Shown here: positions 45,880 through 54,971 of the stretch, in pieces
Layout of the letters: the number at the start of each line of letters is the position of its first letter
How positions within the stretch are numbered: the first letter of the stretch is position 1
DNA from: Corynebacterium pseudopelargi
Lineage (GTDB): Bacteria; Actinomycetota; Actinomycetes; Mycobacteriales; Mycobacteriaceae
Direction of reading: 5' to 3'
Assembly: GCF_003814005.1 (NCBI RefSeq)
Contig: NZ_CP033898.1
Span: 372,001 to 436,000 of the forward strand
Length of the DNA stretch: 64,000 nt
Program-made: the position numbers and the translations under genes
Notes under the pieces: generated by a model
What the model was told of the DNA's origin: nothing
Seen by the model: only the letters and a program-made list of their open reading frames with translations
The model's database searches: none

Positions 45880-47394
45880 GTGGCAAATACACAAGCGCCT
45901 CAAGGTAGTACCCCTGCCCCGTTCGACGATCAAGGCGAACAATCGCCCCGCGAGGAATGCGGCGTATTCGGAGTATGGGCCCCCGGCGAAGAAGTTTCTA
46001 AGCTGACCTATTTCGGACTATTCGCTTTGCAACACCGTGGCCAAGAAGCCGCCGGTATTGCTGTCGGCGACGGCGATCAAGTGGTGGTGTTTAAAGATCT
46101 TGGGCTCGTCAGCCAAGTCTTTGATGAGCCAACCTTAGAATCCTTGCGTGGCGACGTAGGCATCGGCCATACCCGCTACTCCACAGCAGGTGGCGTGACC
46201 TGGGAAAATTCCCAGCCCATGTTCCGCGTGGCTCCCGATGGCACCGACGTGGCCCTTTGCCACAACGGCAACCTGGTCAATTTTCTTGAGCTTCTCGACG
46301 AAGCCGCTGAAAAAGACCTCGTGCGCAAAGAAGAGGCGCCATCTGACTCCGATGTGATGACGGCGCTGCTATCGCACGACATCCACGATGGCCACACCCT
46401 CCTCGATGCAGCCCGCGGCCTCTTGCCGCGCATCAGAGGTGCCTTCTGCCTCACCTTCACCGATGGCCACACCCTGTATGCAGCGCGTGATCCTTGGGGT
46501 ATTCGCCCGCTCGTGCTTGGCCGCCTCGATGGGGGCTGGACCGTGGCGTCTGAAACCTGTGCCTTGGATATTGTGGGCGCTTCTTTTGTGCGTGAGATCG
46601 AACCCGGAGAACTCGTCGCCATTGATGGCTCGGGGGTGCGCTCGGAGCGCTTTGCCGAAGAAGACCGCAAGACCTGCGTGTTTGAATACGTCTACCTGGC
46701 TCGCCCAGACTCCACCATTCATAACCGCAACGTCAATGCCACCCGCCTAGAAATCGGGCGAAAGCTCGCCCGCGAATTCCCAGCGGATGCAGATCTGGTG
46801 ATCCCCGTACCGGAATCGGGCAACCCGGCTGCCGTGGGATACGCCCAAGAATCAGGCATCCCCTTCGGCCAAGGGCTGGTGAAAAACGCCTATGTGGGGC
46901 GCACCTTTATCCAGCCTTCTCAAACACTGCGCCAGCTTGGTATCCGCCTCAAGCTCAACCCGCTGCGCGAGGTGATCCAAGGCAAACGCCTGGTGGTGGT
47001 AGACGATTCCATCGTCCGCGGCAATACCCAACGCGCACTGATCCGCATGCTGCGTGAGGCAGGTGCCAAGGAAGTGCACGTGCGCATCGCCTCCCCGCCG
47101 GTGAAGTGGCCTTGTTTTTATGGCATCGACTTTGCAAGCCCCGGCGAGCTCATTGCCAATGCCGTAACCGGCGACAATGAAGAAGAAATGGCCGCGCAAG
47201 TCAGCACCGCCATCGGTGCCGATACCATCGGATACGTCTCCACCGAGGCCATGATCGAAGCCACCGAACAACCCGCAAAAGAACTCTGCGCCGCCTGCTT
47301 TGATGGGCACTATCCCATCGGGATGCCCAAGGGCAACAAAAACGCAGAACTCGTTTCTGCCATGCAGCGCGGATCCTGCGGCGGCAAAGACTAG
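45880..47394 (+). CDS. purF: Amidophosphoribosyltransferase
   Basis: 504 residues from a GTG at 45880. Propeptide of 26 residues before catalytic Cys27 in EECGVFGVWAPGEE, then Ntn glutaminase (ALQHRGQEAAGIAV; YSTAGGVTWENSQPMF) and phosphoribosyltransferase domain with LVVVDDSIVRGNTQRALIRMLREAGA. CxxxC-type cysteines near the C-terminus (ELCAACFDGHYPIGMP) suggest an iron-sulphur cluster as in Bacillus PurF. First committed step of purine synthesis. purM follows after 51 bp. Confidence 0.97.
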   Translation: MANTQAPQGSTPAPFDDQGEQSPREECGVFGVWAPGEEVSKLTYFGLFALQHRGQEAAGIAVGDGDQVVVFKDLGLVSQVFDEPTLESLRGDVGIGHTRYSTAGGVTWENSQPMFRVAPDGTDVALCHNGNLVNFLELLDEAAEKDLVRKEEAPSDSDVMTALLSHDIHDGHTLLDAARGLLPRIRGAFCLTFTDGHTLYAARDPWGIRPLVLGRLDGGWTVASETCALDIVGASFVREIEPGELVAIDGSGVRSERFAEEDRKTCVFEYVYLARPDSTIHNRNVNATRLEIGRKLAREFPADADLVIPVPESGNPAAVGYAQESGIPFGQGLVKNAYVGRTFIQPSQTLRQLGIRLKLNPLREVIQGKRLVVVDDSIVRGNTQRALIRMLREAGAKEVHVRIASPPVKWPCFYGIDFASPGELIANAVTGDNEEEMAAQVSTAIGADTIGYVSTEAMIEATEQPAKELCAACFDGHYPIGMPKGNKNAELVSAMQRGSCGGKD

Positions 47395-47445
47395 CGCCTA
47401 GGCCAAAGACCACCACACCAATCCAACACCCAAGGAAGTAGCACC

Positions 47446-48501
47446 ATGACCGAAGATGTTTCCTACGCCGCAGCCGGCGTCGATATCGAAGCTGGCGATC
47501 GCGCAGTCGAACTCTTCGCGCCGCACGCCAAGCGCGCCACCCGCCCCGAGGTACGCGGCGGACTCGGAGGCTTTGCAGGGCTGTTTGCACTGGGCAAGTA
47601 CCGTGAGCCCCTCCTTGCCGCCGGCTCCGATGGCGTGGGCACCAAATTAGCCATTGCCCAAGCCATGGATAAACACGACACCATCGGCATCGACCTGGTG
47701 GCCATGTGCGTGGATGATCTGGTGGTATGCGGTGCAGAGCCACTGTTTTTGCAGGACTACATCGCCATCGGCAAAGTGGTGCCCGAGCACGTTGCTGAGA
47801 TTGTCAAAGGCATTGCAGAAGGCTGCGTGCAGGCAGGGTGCGCCCTGCTCGGCGGTGAAACCGCCGAACACCCGGGTGTGATGGAACCGGGCGAATACGA
47901 CGTATCAGCCACCGCCGTGGGCGTGGTTGAAGCCGATGAGCTGCTCGGACCAGACCGCGTGCGCAAAGGTGATGTGGTGATCGCCATGGCATCGTCTGGC
48001 CTGCACTCCAATGGCTACTCCCTGGCACGCCACGTGCTGCTAGAAAAAGCAGGGCTGCCGCTGGATAAAGAGATGGAAGAACTCGACCGCCCCCTCGGTG
48101 AAGAACTGCTCGAGCCCACCCGAATCTACGCCAAAGATTGCCTCGCGCTGGCCGATGAATGCGAAGTGCACACCTTCTGCCACGTCACCGGCGGTGGTTT
48201 GGCCGGCAACTTAGAGCGCGTGATCCCAGAAGGCCTGCGCGCCGAGCTGTCTCGCGCCACCTGGACTCCGGGCCCGATTTTCCGCACCATCCAATCAGTA
48301 GGCCAGGTGCCACTGTCAGAGATGGAAAAGACCTTCAACATGGGTGTGGGCATGGTGGCCGTGGTGGCATCGAAGGATCGCGACCGCGCCCTGGCCATGC
48401 TCACCGCCCGCCACATCGACGCCTGGGAGCTAGGAACCATCGTGGCTGCCGAAGAAGGCGAAGCCTCCGTGGAACTCAGCGGCACCCACCCCGGCTACTA
48501 A
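47446..48501 (+). CDS. purM: Phosphoribosylformylglycinamidine cyclo-ligase (AIR synthetase)
   Basis: 351 residues. YAAAGVDIEAGDRAVELF, SDGVGTKLAIAQAMDKHDTIGIDLVAMCVDDLVVCGAEPLFLQDYIAIGKV and ALLGGETAEHPGVM are PurM patterns. It converts FGAM to AIR with ATP. Close downstream of purF (51 bp), so co-transcribed; a terminator follows. Confidence 0.97.
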   Translation: MTEDVSYAAAGVDIEAGDRAVELFAPHAKRATRPEVRGGLGGFAGLFALGKYREPLLAAGSDGVGTKLAIAQAMDKHDTIGIDLVAMCVDDLVVCGAEPLFLQDYIAIGKVVPEHVAEIVKGIAEGCVQAGCALLGGETAEHPGVMEPGEYDVSATAVGVVEADELLGPDRVRKGDVVIAMASSGLHSNGYSLARHVLLEKAGLPLDKEMEELDRPLGEELLEPTRIYAKDCLALADECEVHTFCHVTGGGLAGNLERVIPEGLRAELSRATWTPGPIFRTIQSVGQVPLSEMEKTFNMGVGMVAVVASKDRDRALAMLTARHIDAWELGTIVAAEEGEASVELSGTHPGY

Positions 48502-48518
48502 TCGTTTTCGGGCACGAG

Positions 48519-48555
48519 AAAAAGGGGAAGCGGCTCAACGCTGCTTCCCCTTTCA
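48519..48555. terminator. Terminator after purM
   Basis: AAAGGGGAAGC... / GCTTCCCCTTT stem around GGCTCAACGCT; A-run and T-run on the outer edges make it usable in both directions (convergent DUF3073 gene on the other strand). Confidence 0.75.
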
Positions 48556-48587
48556 AGCGCCTGCCCACTTAGAGCGGGCATGAACGA

Positions 48588-48749
48588 CTAGTCGCGCCAG
48601 TCGTAGTCCGAGTAGTCGTCTTCACGATCTTCATCTCGTGACTTGCCCGCAAGTTCTCGCTGCAGCCGCTCCAAGTCCATCTCTGGAGTGTTGTACTTCA
48701 GCTGGCGTGCAACCTTGGTCTGCTTAGCCTTCGCGCGTCCGCGACCCAT
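48588..48749 (-). CDS. DUF3073 small conserved protein
   Basis: 53 residues, MGRGRAKAKQTKVARQLKYNTPEMDLERLQRELAG and an acidic DDYSDYDWRD tail. This highly conserved actinobacterial family of unknown function begins with the same MGRGRAKAKQTKVARxLKY. The start at 48747-48749 matches the family start. Often found near purM; role unknown, possibly RNA- or ribosome-associated given the basic N-terminus. Confidence 0.9.
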   Translation of the reverse strand: MGRGRAKAKQTKVARQLKYNTPEMDLERLQRELAGKSRDEDREDDYSDYDWRD

Positions 48750-48913
48750 GGCATGACCCCCTTGGAGTAACTTCGATCGGCCCACGGAATTCACCGGGGC
48801 CGCTCGCAATCTTGTGCTGTTTTATCTATTCCTAAATGACACAATAGCCCGAAAGGTAGGCATTTGTCGCGCCGGGGTCTGTGAGCAGCACATTTAGCTC
48901 ACCATAAATGGGG

Positions 48914-49981
48914 CTACTTGCCCTGGAGGCGCTCAATTGCCTGACGCCCCGCAGGCGTTGCTTCCTCTTTGGGGATCGAATCAGGATCCACCGCCACAGC
49001 TACATCTCCCGCCTGCAAATCCTTACGCTGCACCGCGCTGCGCTTGAGCAAGCCCAAGGCAATCGGGCCAAATTCATGATCATGCACCACAGTGCCAACC
49101 CGGCCCAAGGCCCGGCTGCTGCCTGCAGCCGTGATCGCATCGCCAGGCACGGGCAAGGTTGGTGCCGAGCCATCGAGATGCAAGAGCACCAGCACCCTAG
49201 GCGAACGCCCCAAGTTTTCCACGCGCGCCACCGTTTCCTGGCCGCGATAACAGCCCTTGTGCAGATGCACCCCGTGGTTGAGCAGCGATGAAGACTCATG
49301 AGGAATGGACTTGCTATCCAAATCCAAATGCCGCACGGGGGCGAGCGCGCGAACACGTTCTGCCTGATAGGCCATGAGCCCCACGGCCTGGGCACCCTGG
49401 GCAATCAACTCGCCGGCGACTTCAAGCACATCCTCGCGAGGCACGAGCAAATCCATGCTCGGCACTGCCAGCAGATCCATACGGCGATAGGGCACAGCAG
49501 GCTCAACCTCTGGGAGCACACCAGCCAAGGTGAGCACGGCAATATCGGGAGTGCTGATCTCCACCTTGGACCAAAACACCATCTTGTTCAGGTAATCGAG
49601 CAGGCCATCAAAATCTTCCGGCTCGCAATCCAAATAGATCGTGTTCTCCCACACCAGCACATCCATCTGGTGCAGTACACGGCCTTGGGCATCGAGGTCT
49701 AAGGCTTGAGCACCAAAGGGGACGGGGGCGTCGACAAGCTTTTGGGAAAGCAGATTATTAAGAAAACTCGGGCCATCTTCACCCTCGACGGCAATCACAC
49801 GCCTATGAGATCGATCCACCAAGGCCAGCGAGGTTTCAAAGGCGCGCTGTTCTCCAAGCGGATTGCCATAATGCCACGCCACGCCCGCAACGGCGATCGG
49901 ATCATCGCCGGGATCGCACTCGGTGGCGCCGGGGAGATTCAGCAAGGGAGAAGACACATGATTTTGCTGCACATTTTTCAT
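48914..49981 (-). CDS. ygfZ: YgfZ/GcvT-like folate-binding protein
   Basis: 355 residues from the ATG at 49979-49981. The hallmark KGCYRGQETVAR (Lys242-Gly-Cys244) and the GcvT-like fold (DRSHRRVIAVEGEDGPSFLNNLLSQKL; LDAQGRVLHQMDVLVW) define YgfZ, which binds tetrahydrofolate and helps maintain iron-sulphur enzymes. Divergent from pabC (folate precursor synthesis), 43 bp away, a sensible pairing. Confidence 0.92.
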   Translation of the reverse strand: MKNVQQNHVSSPLLNLPGATECDPGDDPIAVAGVAWHYGNPLGEQRAFETSLALVDRSHRRVIAVEGEDGPSFLNNLLSQKLVDAPVPFGAQALDLDAQGRVLHQMDVLVWENTIYLDCEPEDFDGLLDYLNKMVFWSKVEISTPDIAVLTLAGVLPEVEPAVPYRRMDLLAVPSMDLLVPREDVLEVAGELIAQGAQAVGLMAYQAERVRALAPVRHLDLDSKSIPHESSSLLNHGVHLHKGCYRGQETVARVENLGRSPRVLVLLHLDGSAPTLPVPGDAITAAGSSRALGRVGTVVHDHEFGPIALGLLKRSAVQRKDLQAGDVAVAVDPDSIPKEEATPAGRQAIERLQGK

Positions 49982-50024
49982 CCTACTGGGCTTTTTTAGC
50001 ATCCGCGTTGGGCATAATAAAGAT

Positions 50025-50945
50025 ATGGCAGCACCAACGCGCACACCTGCGCCGCAACCGATCATCATCGCCGTCGAACCATTCGGTGGCTCCATCCGTA
50101 ACCACAGCCCACTGCTGCCACTGGTGTACTGGGACGATGCAGCCGTAACCAGGGGCGATGGGGTCTTTGAAACGCTGCTGCTGCACAAGGGCAAACCTTG
50201 CCTTATCGACGAACACCTCCAGCGCTTCCAACGCTCAGCGAAACTGCTGGACCTCCCAGAACCCAAAGCAGAGGATTGGCGCAAAGCCACCGCCATGGCC
50301 GCCGAACAATGGGCCGAAAAAACCGAGCGCGACGCCAAACTGGTCTGGACCTACACCAGGGGCAGGCCAACCAGGGACCCACAACAGCCACACCCCACCG
50401 CGTGGCTAAGCGTGACCGCGATTGACGATGCAGTGCTGCGCCAAAGAGAAGAAGGCGTGAAAGTGCTCAGCGCCCCGCGCGGCTATGTGCTGCACACAGA
50501 CGATGGCCAAGAAGGCGCCCAGGCCGCCCCGTGGCTCGTAGTAGGAGCAAAAACGCTGAACTACGCCACCAATATGGCAGCGCTGCGGTGGGCGCATGGC
50601 CAAGGCTTTGATGATGTGATCTTTACCGAAGGCGAAAAAGTGCTCGAAGGGGCCACCTCCACGGTGGTGACGGTGCGGGGCAATAAGCTGCGCACCCCCT
50701 TAGCCGAGGGGATCTTGGCGGGAACCACCCAGGCCGCGGTCTTTGCTCATGCAGAAGCTCAAGGCTGGAACTGCAAAGCCAAGCCCATGGACTTGGAATA
50801 CCTCTGCCACAAGGCCGATAGCGTGTGGCTTTTAAGCTCAGTGCGCATGGCCACCAGGGTGCGGCGCATCAACGATATAAAGCTGCCCAAGCCGGACAAC
50901 GAGGCAGAGCTCCAAGCACTGTTCCAGGCCGCGCTGGGTGCTTAA
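50025..50945 (+). CDS. pabC: Aminodeoxychorismate lyase (class IV PLP enzyme)
   Basis: 306 residues. VTRGDGVFETLLLHKGKPCLIDEHLQRF at the N-terminus, PLP-Lys176 in VVGAKTLNYATNMAALRWA, and EGATSTVVTVRGNKLRTPLAEGILAGTT for cofactor binding. Converts aminodeoxychorismate to p-aminobenzoate and pyruvate for folate. The GATS-type class IV motif does not alone exclude a branched-chain or D-amino-acid aminotransferase, but ygfZ linkage favours PabC. TAATAA/CATAAT 7 bases before the ATG suggests a leaderless message. Confidence 0.85.
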   Translation: MAAPTRTPAPQPIIIAVEPFGGSIRNHSPLLPLVYWDDAAVTRGDGVFETLLLHKGKPCLIDEHLQRFQRSAKLLDLPEPKAEDWRKATAMAAEQWAEKTERDAKLVWTYTRGRPTRDPQQPHPTAWLSVTAIDDAVLRQREEGVKVLSAPRGYVLHTDDGQEGAQAAPWLVVGAKTLNYATNMAALRWAHGQGFDDVIFTEGEKVLEGATSTVVTVRGNKLRTPLAEGILAGTTQAAVFAHAEAQGWNCKAKPMDLEYLCHKADSVWLLSSVRMATRVRRINDIKLPKPDNEAELQALFQAALGA

Positions 50946-50961
50946 GAGCGCTGGGCGAGCT

Positions 50962-51012
50962 AAAAAAAGCCCCGCAGGTGCAGCAACATATTCACTGCGC
51001 CCGCGGGGTGCC
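50962..51012 (-). terminator. Terminator of the nitrobindin-like gene
   Basis: On the minus strand: GCGGGG...CCCCGC stem with a second arm, followed by TTTTTTT (complement of 50962-50968). It could also stop pabC from the other side. Confidence 0.7.
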
Positions 51013-51026
51013 TTGCGTGGCGGGAG

Positions 51027-51674
51027 TTAGCCGATCACGCGAGAAAGCTCTGCAGACATGCGCGGGCGAAGCTCCTCGCCAACCATGCGCTCATCTACCC
51101 AGCCGAGGTTGTTATTGGGCATCAACCCATAAAGGCGCTTGCCAGGGCCAAGGGTGGAAGGGCCGGTGGCGGTAACCATGGTGGAGGCCGATTCGATCTG
51201 CCAGGCGCGCTCATTGACTGGCTGGCCATAGTAGATCTCAGACACGCCAGTGGAGTGGGTGCACACCACTTCGATTTCGTCTTGATCATTAATGCGCCAG
51301 AAACCAGACTCGCGCACATCTAAACCGGTGGGGTTGCCCTCTTGGTCGAGCTTCCACATGCGCGAGCTATAGGTGAGGTAGTTTTCGCCGTCGTGGGCAA
51401 AAATGATCTGCTGGCCAAAGTTGTACTGGCCATCCTCGGCGGTATCGGCCTGGCCGGTGCCACGCCACACGCCCACCAGGGGCAGGAGGGCAAGCAGGCC
51501 ATCGTGCAGGCTCGGGCCTTCGCGCAGGTTTGCCGTGTCGTCGGGGATGGGCAGATCGCCTAAGCCGGGGATATTGCGGTGGGCAGTGTCTTTCCACTGC
51601 TCAGCGGCTTGGTTTACTACATCGCTGCCGGAAAGCGAGACTTCCGGCTGTGCTCCTTGTTGTTCTTCGCTCAT
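51027..51674 (-). CDS. Nitrobindin-like beta-barrel protein, missing the heme histidine
   Basis: 215 residues. LLPLVGVWRGTGQADTAEDGQYNFGQQI gives the nitrobindin GxWxGxG motif (about residue 68-74), and the barrel continues with ESGFWRINDQDEIEV. In nitrobindins the proximal His lies near the C-terminus in a PHLSAxL-like stretch; here it is LRPRMSAELSRVIG, so Arg/Met occupy that place. UniProt-style annotation of corynebacterial homologs notes the same loss, so it is a lineage trait. It may bind a different ligand. Extra N-terminal ~35 residues are low complexity. Confidence 0.85.
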   Translation of the reverse strand: MSEEQQGAQPEVSLSGSDVVNQAAEQWKDTAHRNIPGLGDLPIPDDTANLREGPSLHDGLLALLPLVGVWRGTGQADTAEDGQYNFGQQIIFAHDGENYLTYSSRMWKLDQEGNPTGLDVRESGFWRINDQDEIEVVCTHSTGVSEIYYGQPVNERAWQIESASTMVTATGPSTLGPGKRLYGLMPNNNLGWVDERMVGEELRPRMSAELSRVIG

Positions 51675-51829
51675 AGTGCCCTACCTTAGTGGCATTGCTG
51701 CATGGATCGCTGAGATGTTCGCCAAGGGCGTTGTTGTGAAGGCTGAAAACAAAAAAAACAGTGCGTGTTTTTGCAGCGCTCTGGATAGATTGTTGGGCAA
51801 TAGCGCTGCTGCACACTAGGCTATGCGCC

Positions 51830-52867
51830 GTGCGTACATTGCTTATTGCTAATCCAAACTCCACCACGCAGTCACCTCGACTTTTTAGCCGTCTGATCCC
51901 TACCTTGCGTGAGGTAGAAGGCCTGGAATTAAAGGCCGTGTTTACCCACTACGCAGGCCATGCGCGTGAAATCTGTAGCGGATTAAGCGTTGAAGATTAC
52001 GACGTAGTCATCGCCGTCGGCGGCGATGGCACCGTCAATGAAGTAGTCAATGGTCTGCTCGGGCCTGTCGATGAACGCCGCGACCCCAACGAGGTACCAG
52101 CGCTTGCGGTGATTCCTACCGGCTCTGCCAATGTATTTGTGCGCGCCTTGGGCTTTCCCGCCGAGCCGATTCTTGCCACCGAGGAGCTGGCCAAATCACT
52201 TCGCACCCAGCGTGTTCGCAGCGTAGAGGTGGGCACTTGGGATAACGAGTGGTTTGCCGTAAACGCAGGTTTTGGCATCGACGCCGATGTGATTGCCGGG
52301 GTGGATCGAGTACGCAGCAAGGGCGCTTCTGCCACGCCATTTCGCTATTTCAAGGTAGCGATCCAAGCGTGGAGGCGTATCCACCGCGAACCACCACAGA
52401 TCAATATCAGCGGCACTTTGAAATCGGGTGAGCGCTTCCAGGAAGAGCGTCTGCCGCTGCTGATCGCCTCCAACACCAACCCCTGGACCTTCCTTGGCCC
52501 GCTGCCGGTGGTAACCAACCCCGATAACTCCTTTGACCAGGGCCTCGGCCTGTTCGGGCTTCGCGATATCTCCGGTGTTGGTGGCGTGGCTGCCATGGCG
52601 CACATCGTGGGCTTTGGCCACAATAAGTTCATGGATCGCTACCTGGAGCCGCGCACCGTCTCCTATGACGACGTGGCCGAGGTTGAGATTCACTGCGAAA
52701 AAGAGCAGCGCTTCCAGGTGGATGGCGAGTACGTCGATCAGATGAGCTCGGTTACCTTAGGTGCTTTGCCTGATGCCCTGCGCGTGTACGCGCCGGGGAA
52801 GGATTCTGGCGATACCCCGATCTCTCGGATGCGTCGCCTGCTCAGCTTTATTGATCCGCGCTCTTAA
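51830..52867 (+). CDS. Diacylglycerol-kinase-type lipid kinase
   Basis: 345 residues from a GTG at 51830 with no ribosome site; TAGGCT 9 bases upstream suggests a leaderless start. RTLLIANPNSTTQSPRLFSRLIPTL, VIAVGGDGTVNEVVNGLL (GGDGT nucleotide loop) and ALAVIPTGSANVFVRALG are DAGK catalytic-domain motifs. Family members phosphorylate diacylglycerol, sphingosine-like bases or related lipids at the membrane. The lipid substrate in mycolic-acid bacteria is uncertain. Confidence 0.87.
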   Translation: MRTLLIANPNSTTQSPRLFSRLIPTLREVEGLELKAVFTHYAGHAREICSGLSVEDYDVVIAVGGDGTVNEVVNGLLGPVDERRDPNEVPALAVIPTGSANVFVRALGFPAEPILATEELAKSLRTQRVRSVEVGTWDNEWFAVNAGFGIDADVIAGVDRVRSKGASATPFRYFKVAIQAWRRIHREPPQINISGTLKSGERFQEERLPLLIASNTNPWTFLGPLPVVTNPDNSFDQGLGLFGLRDISGVGGVAAMAHIVGFGHNKFMDRYLEPRTVSYDDVAEVEIHCEKEQRFQVDGEYVDQMSSVTLGALPDALRVYAPGKDSGDTPISRMRRLLSFIDPRS

Positions 52868-52933
52868 ACGCTGCCCACAGCCCGCGCCCTGCAGCCCTGG
52901 TGTAAATATGCACCGGTTGCGGGGCGTTTTGTC

Positions 52934-53686
52934 TTAGCCAATATTGGTGGGGGAGAAATCGCGCAGGCGCAGGGTCACGTTTCTTTCTTGGGCTTGGAAA
53001 TACAAGGTGCCGCCCGAAACATACACAAAGCCGGCTTGTGAGCGCATGGGTAAAAGGCGGGTATCGATGCGCCAGCTCATCGCGTCCATGATGGCTTCAT
53101 CGCTTAGAGTTCCATCTCCTCGATCGAGCACTTTGGTGGGGGTGAGGCGAAAATCTGGGCCTTCGATGCGCAGATCGGCCACCACGCTCACAGGCTTTGA
53201 TTGGCCCTTGAGCGTGCCGCGTAGTTGCGCTTCGCTGGCCGTGCCGCCGTTTGGAGAAATGTCATAGGGATTAGAGATATCCAGATCCGCAATGCCGAGC
53301 TGTTGGCCAACACTTACGGCATCGAGGCCGATGGTTTGGGTAAGCAGCAGCGCACGACTGCCCTGGATAGCACCCGAGAACACCTGCGAGGCACCCACTT
53401 GTACATCCACGGCATCGGTGGTGGTGGTGATCAGCCCAAAGTTTGGCGTATCCACATCGGAAACGGACACAGAAACCTGCTTGATCTTGCCGCTAATGAG
53501 CGCCTGGGTATAGGGCGTGCCACCGAAATACACACCGGGGCTCATCTCTAGCTCCGCGGATTCCTCCACGGCTTGGGCAAAGGAGCGTTCGGCGCGCGCG
53601 GCGATGGCCGAGTCGATCACCCATACGACAGCAAGAAGGCTCACTATGAGTATGAGGAGGCGTCGAAAAGCTTTGGAGCGAAGCAC
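52934..53686 (-). CDS. LmeA-type phospholipid-binding protein (DUF2993)
   Basis: 250 residues from a GTG at 53684-53686, with GGAAG 9 bases upstream; a longer ORF to 53749 has no ribosome site. One helix near the N-terminus (LLILIVSLLAVVWVIDSAIA) followed by AARAERSFAQAVEESAEL, VYFGGTPYTQALISGKIKQVSVSVSDV and DVQVGASQ; the repeated beta-strand/helix organisation matches DUF2993, named LmeA in mycobacteria, where it is a periplasmic lipid-binding protein needed for lipomannan maturation. Divergent from mshD, 61 bp away. Confidence 0.85.
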   Translation of the reverse strand: MLRSKAFRRLLILIVSLLAVVWVIDSAIAARAERSFAQAVEESAELEMSPGVYFGGTPYTQALISGKIKQVSVSVSDVDTPNFGLITTTTDAVDVQVGASQVFSGAIQGSRALLLTQTIGLDAVSVGQQLGIADLDISNPYDISPNGGTASEAQLRGTLKGQSKPVSVVADLRIEGPDFRLTPTKVLDRGDGTLSDEAIMDAMSWRIDTRLLPMRSQAGFVYVSGGTLYFQAQERNVTLRLRDFSPTNIG

Positions 53687-53747
53687 AGTGCCATTCTTCC
53701 ATACCGTTTCCGGCGGCAGCACTGCGATCACGCGTACCTTAGACAGC

Positions 53748-54650
53748 ATGAAATTATTAAGACTTTCCCTGCCCGAGCACCCAGAATTGGCCAGCCAGTG
53801 CCTAGACATGCTCGATGAAATTGCCCAAGAAGACGGTGTTGAGGCGCTCTCGGAGCACTTTGTTCGCGGACTCAAAGACGCCTCCTTACACCACACGCAC
53901 CTGCTTGCCATGCGCGAACAAGGCCCAGTTGCTATCGCCGCAGCCGAGGGTGAACAGGCAGAATTTGCTGTGGCTCCAGCTTTTCGACGCCGCGGCATCG
54001 GCTCCGAACTGCTCGCAACCTTGGCTGAGGATCAGATCCATGATGTGTGGGCCCACGGCAATCTTCCGGGGGCGCGAAGGTTGGCCCAACGCGAGCATTA
54101 TCAACCCACCCGCGAGCTTTTAGTGATGGGCATTGAAGGTGCAGCGCTGCAAGCTGCAGCGGAGGTGCAATTAGCAGAGGGGCTCGAATTGAGCAGCCTG
54201 GCCAATACGAAGCTTCAAGCGGCTGAGCAAGAGTGGCTGCGGGTGAATAATGAGGCCTTTGATTGGCACCCTGAGCAGGGCGGTTGGGATGCTGATCGCT
54301 TGGCAAAGGCCATGGACCAGGATTGGTTCCGTGCCGATGACGTGCTGTTTTTGGAGCAGGATGGGCGCCTGGCTGGCTTCCACTGGCTCAAACGTCACGG
54401 GGATCTGCGCCAAGGCGCTGATGGTGAGGTGTACGTGGTAGGCCTTGGCCGTGATTTCCGTGGCCGTGGTTTGGGTGATCCGCTGGTGCGCCTTGGTTTG
54501 AGGCGTTTGTATCAGGAAGGTGCGAAGCGCGTGATCCTCTATGTGGAATCCGATAATCGCCCTGCGGTGCAGGCCTATGAGCGCTTGGGGTTTTTCACCC
54601 TCGAACGCCACGTTGTGTACAGCGATTCGGCTTCCAAATCGCGTGAGTGA
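53748..54650 (+). CDS. mshD: Mycothiol synthase (acetyltransferase)
   Basis: 300 residues in two GNAT domains. N-terminal copy: EFAVAPAFRRRGIGSELLATLAED; C-terminal copy: VYVVGLGRDFRGRGLGDPLVRLGLRRLYQEGAKRVILYVESDNRPAVQAYERLGF. The NNEAFDWHPEQGGWDADRL stretch is characteristic of MshD. It acetylates Cys-GlcN-Ins to give mycothiol, the actinobacterial low-molecular-weight thiol. The presence supports the taxonomic call and the GPx-like gene's likely reductant. Confidence 0.95.
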   Translation: MKLLRLSLPEHPELASQCLDMLDEIAQEDGVEALSEHFVRGLKDASLHHTHLLAMREQGPVAIAAAEGEQAEFAVAPAFRRRGIGSELLATLAEDQIHDVWAHGNLPGARRLAQREHYQPTRELLVMGIEGAALQAAAEVQLAEGLELSSLANTKLQAAEQEWLRVNNEAFDWHPEQGGWDADRLAKAMDQDWFRADDVLFLEQDGRLAGFHWLKRHGDLRQGADGEVYVVGLGRDFRGRGLGDPLVRLGLRRLYQEGAKRVILYVESDNRPAVQAYERLGFFTLERHVVYSDSASKSRE

Positions 54651-54735
54651 GGCAAATAAAAGGTAAACATCTGCCTGAAAAATGCGCGTGCTTGGTGGGG
54701 GAGGGCTGCAATCGGGGGTTGGGTTGCTCACTTTT

Positions 54736-54754
54736 GGGTGAACTCTAGGTGAAT
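54736..54754 (+). promoter_or_regulatory. Candidate PhoR box upstream of pstS (distal)
   Basis: GGGTGAAC-TCT-AGGTGAAT: two 8-bp direct half-sites sharing GGTGAA, with an 11-bp period as expected for PhoP/PhoR-type OmpR regulators. It is 78 bp upstream of the second site. Confidence 0.6.
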
Positions 54755-54813
54755 TAGAGCAGACAACGCCCCCATCGTTGCAGCTCAGCGCGGTGTTCAT
54801 AAAGTCACTTTTT

Positions 54814-54832
54814 GAGTTAACCCATTGTTAAC
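54814..54832 (+). promoter_or_regulatory. Candidate PhoR box upstream of pstS (proximal)
   Basis: GAGTTAAC-CCA-TTGTTAAC: 8-bp direct repeats with the same 11-bp period. It ends 32 bp before the probable -10 element. Confidence 0.6.
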
Positions 54833-54864
54833 CTGCGGGGTCATTTTCCTTCATTTTGCTGTCT

Positions 54865-54870
54865 TAGATT
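54865..54870 (+). promoter_or_regulatory. Probable -10 element of pstS
   Basis: TAGATT fits the TANANT corynebacterial -10 pattern; the -35 region is not conserved, as expected for an activator-dependent promoter. A leader of ~95 nt precedes the GTG start. Confidence 0.5.
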
Positions 54871-54971
54871 GTTCTTCGTGAGCGTGAGCAGACACATCTG
54901 CACGCGTTGACCGAGGCCTCGAAGCAACATGCAATAGACCAAGTGAACAAGATAACCGGAGAGGTTACCCC

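Noticed and set aside
49982..50338. A longer N-terminus for YgfZ
   Set aside because: The minus-strand frame is open upstream to 50338, but that part overlaps pabC in antisense and is unlike the family; the ATG at 49981 gives the normal length.
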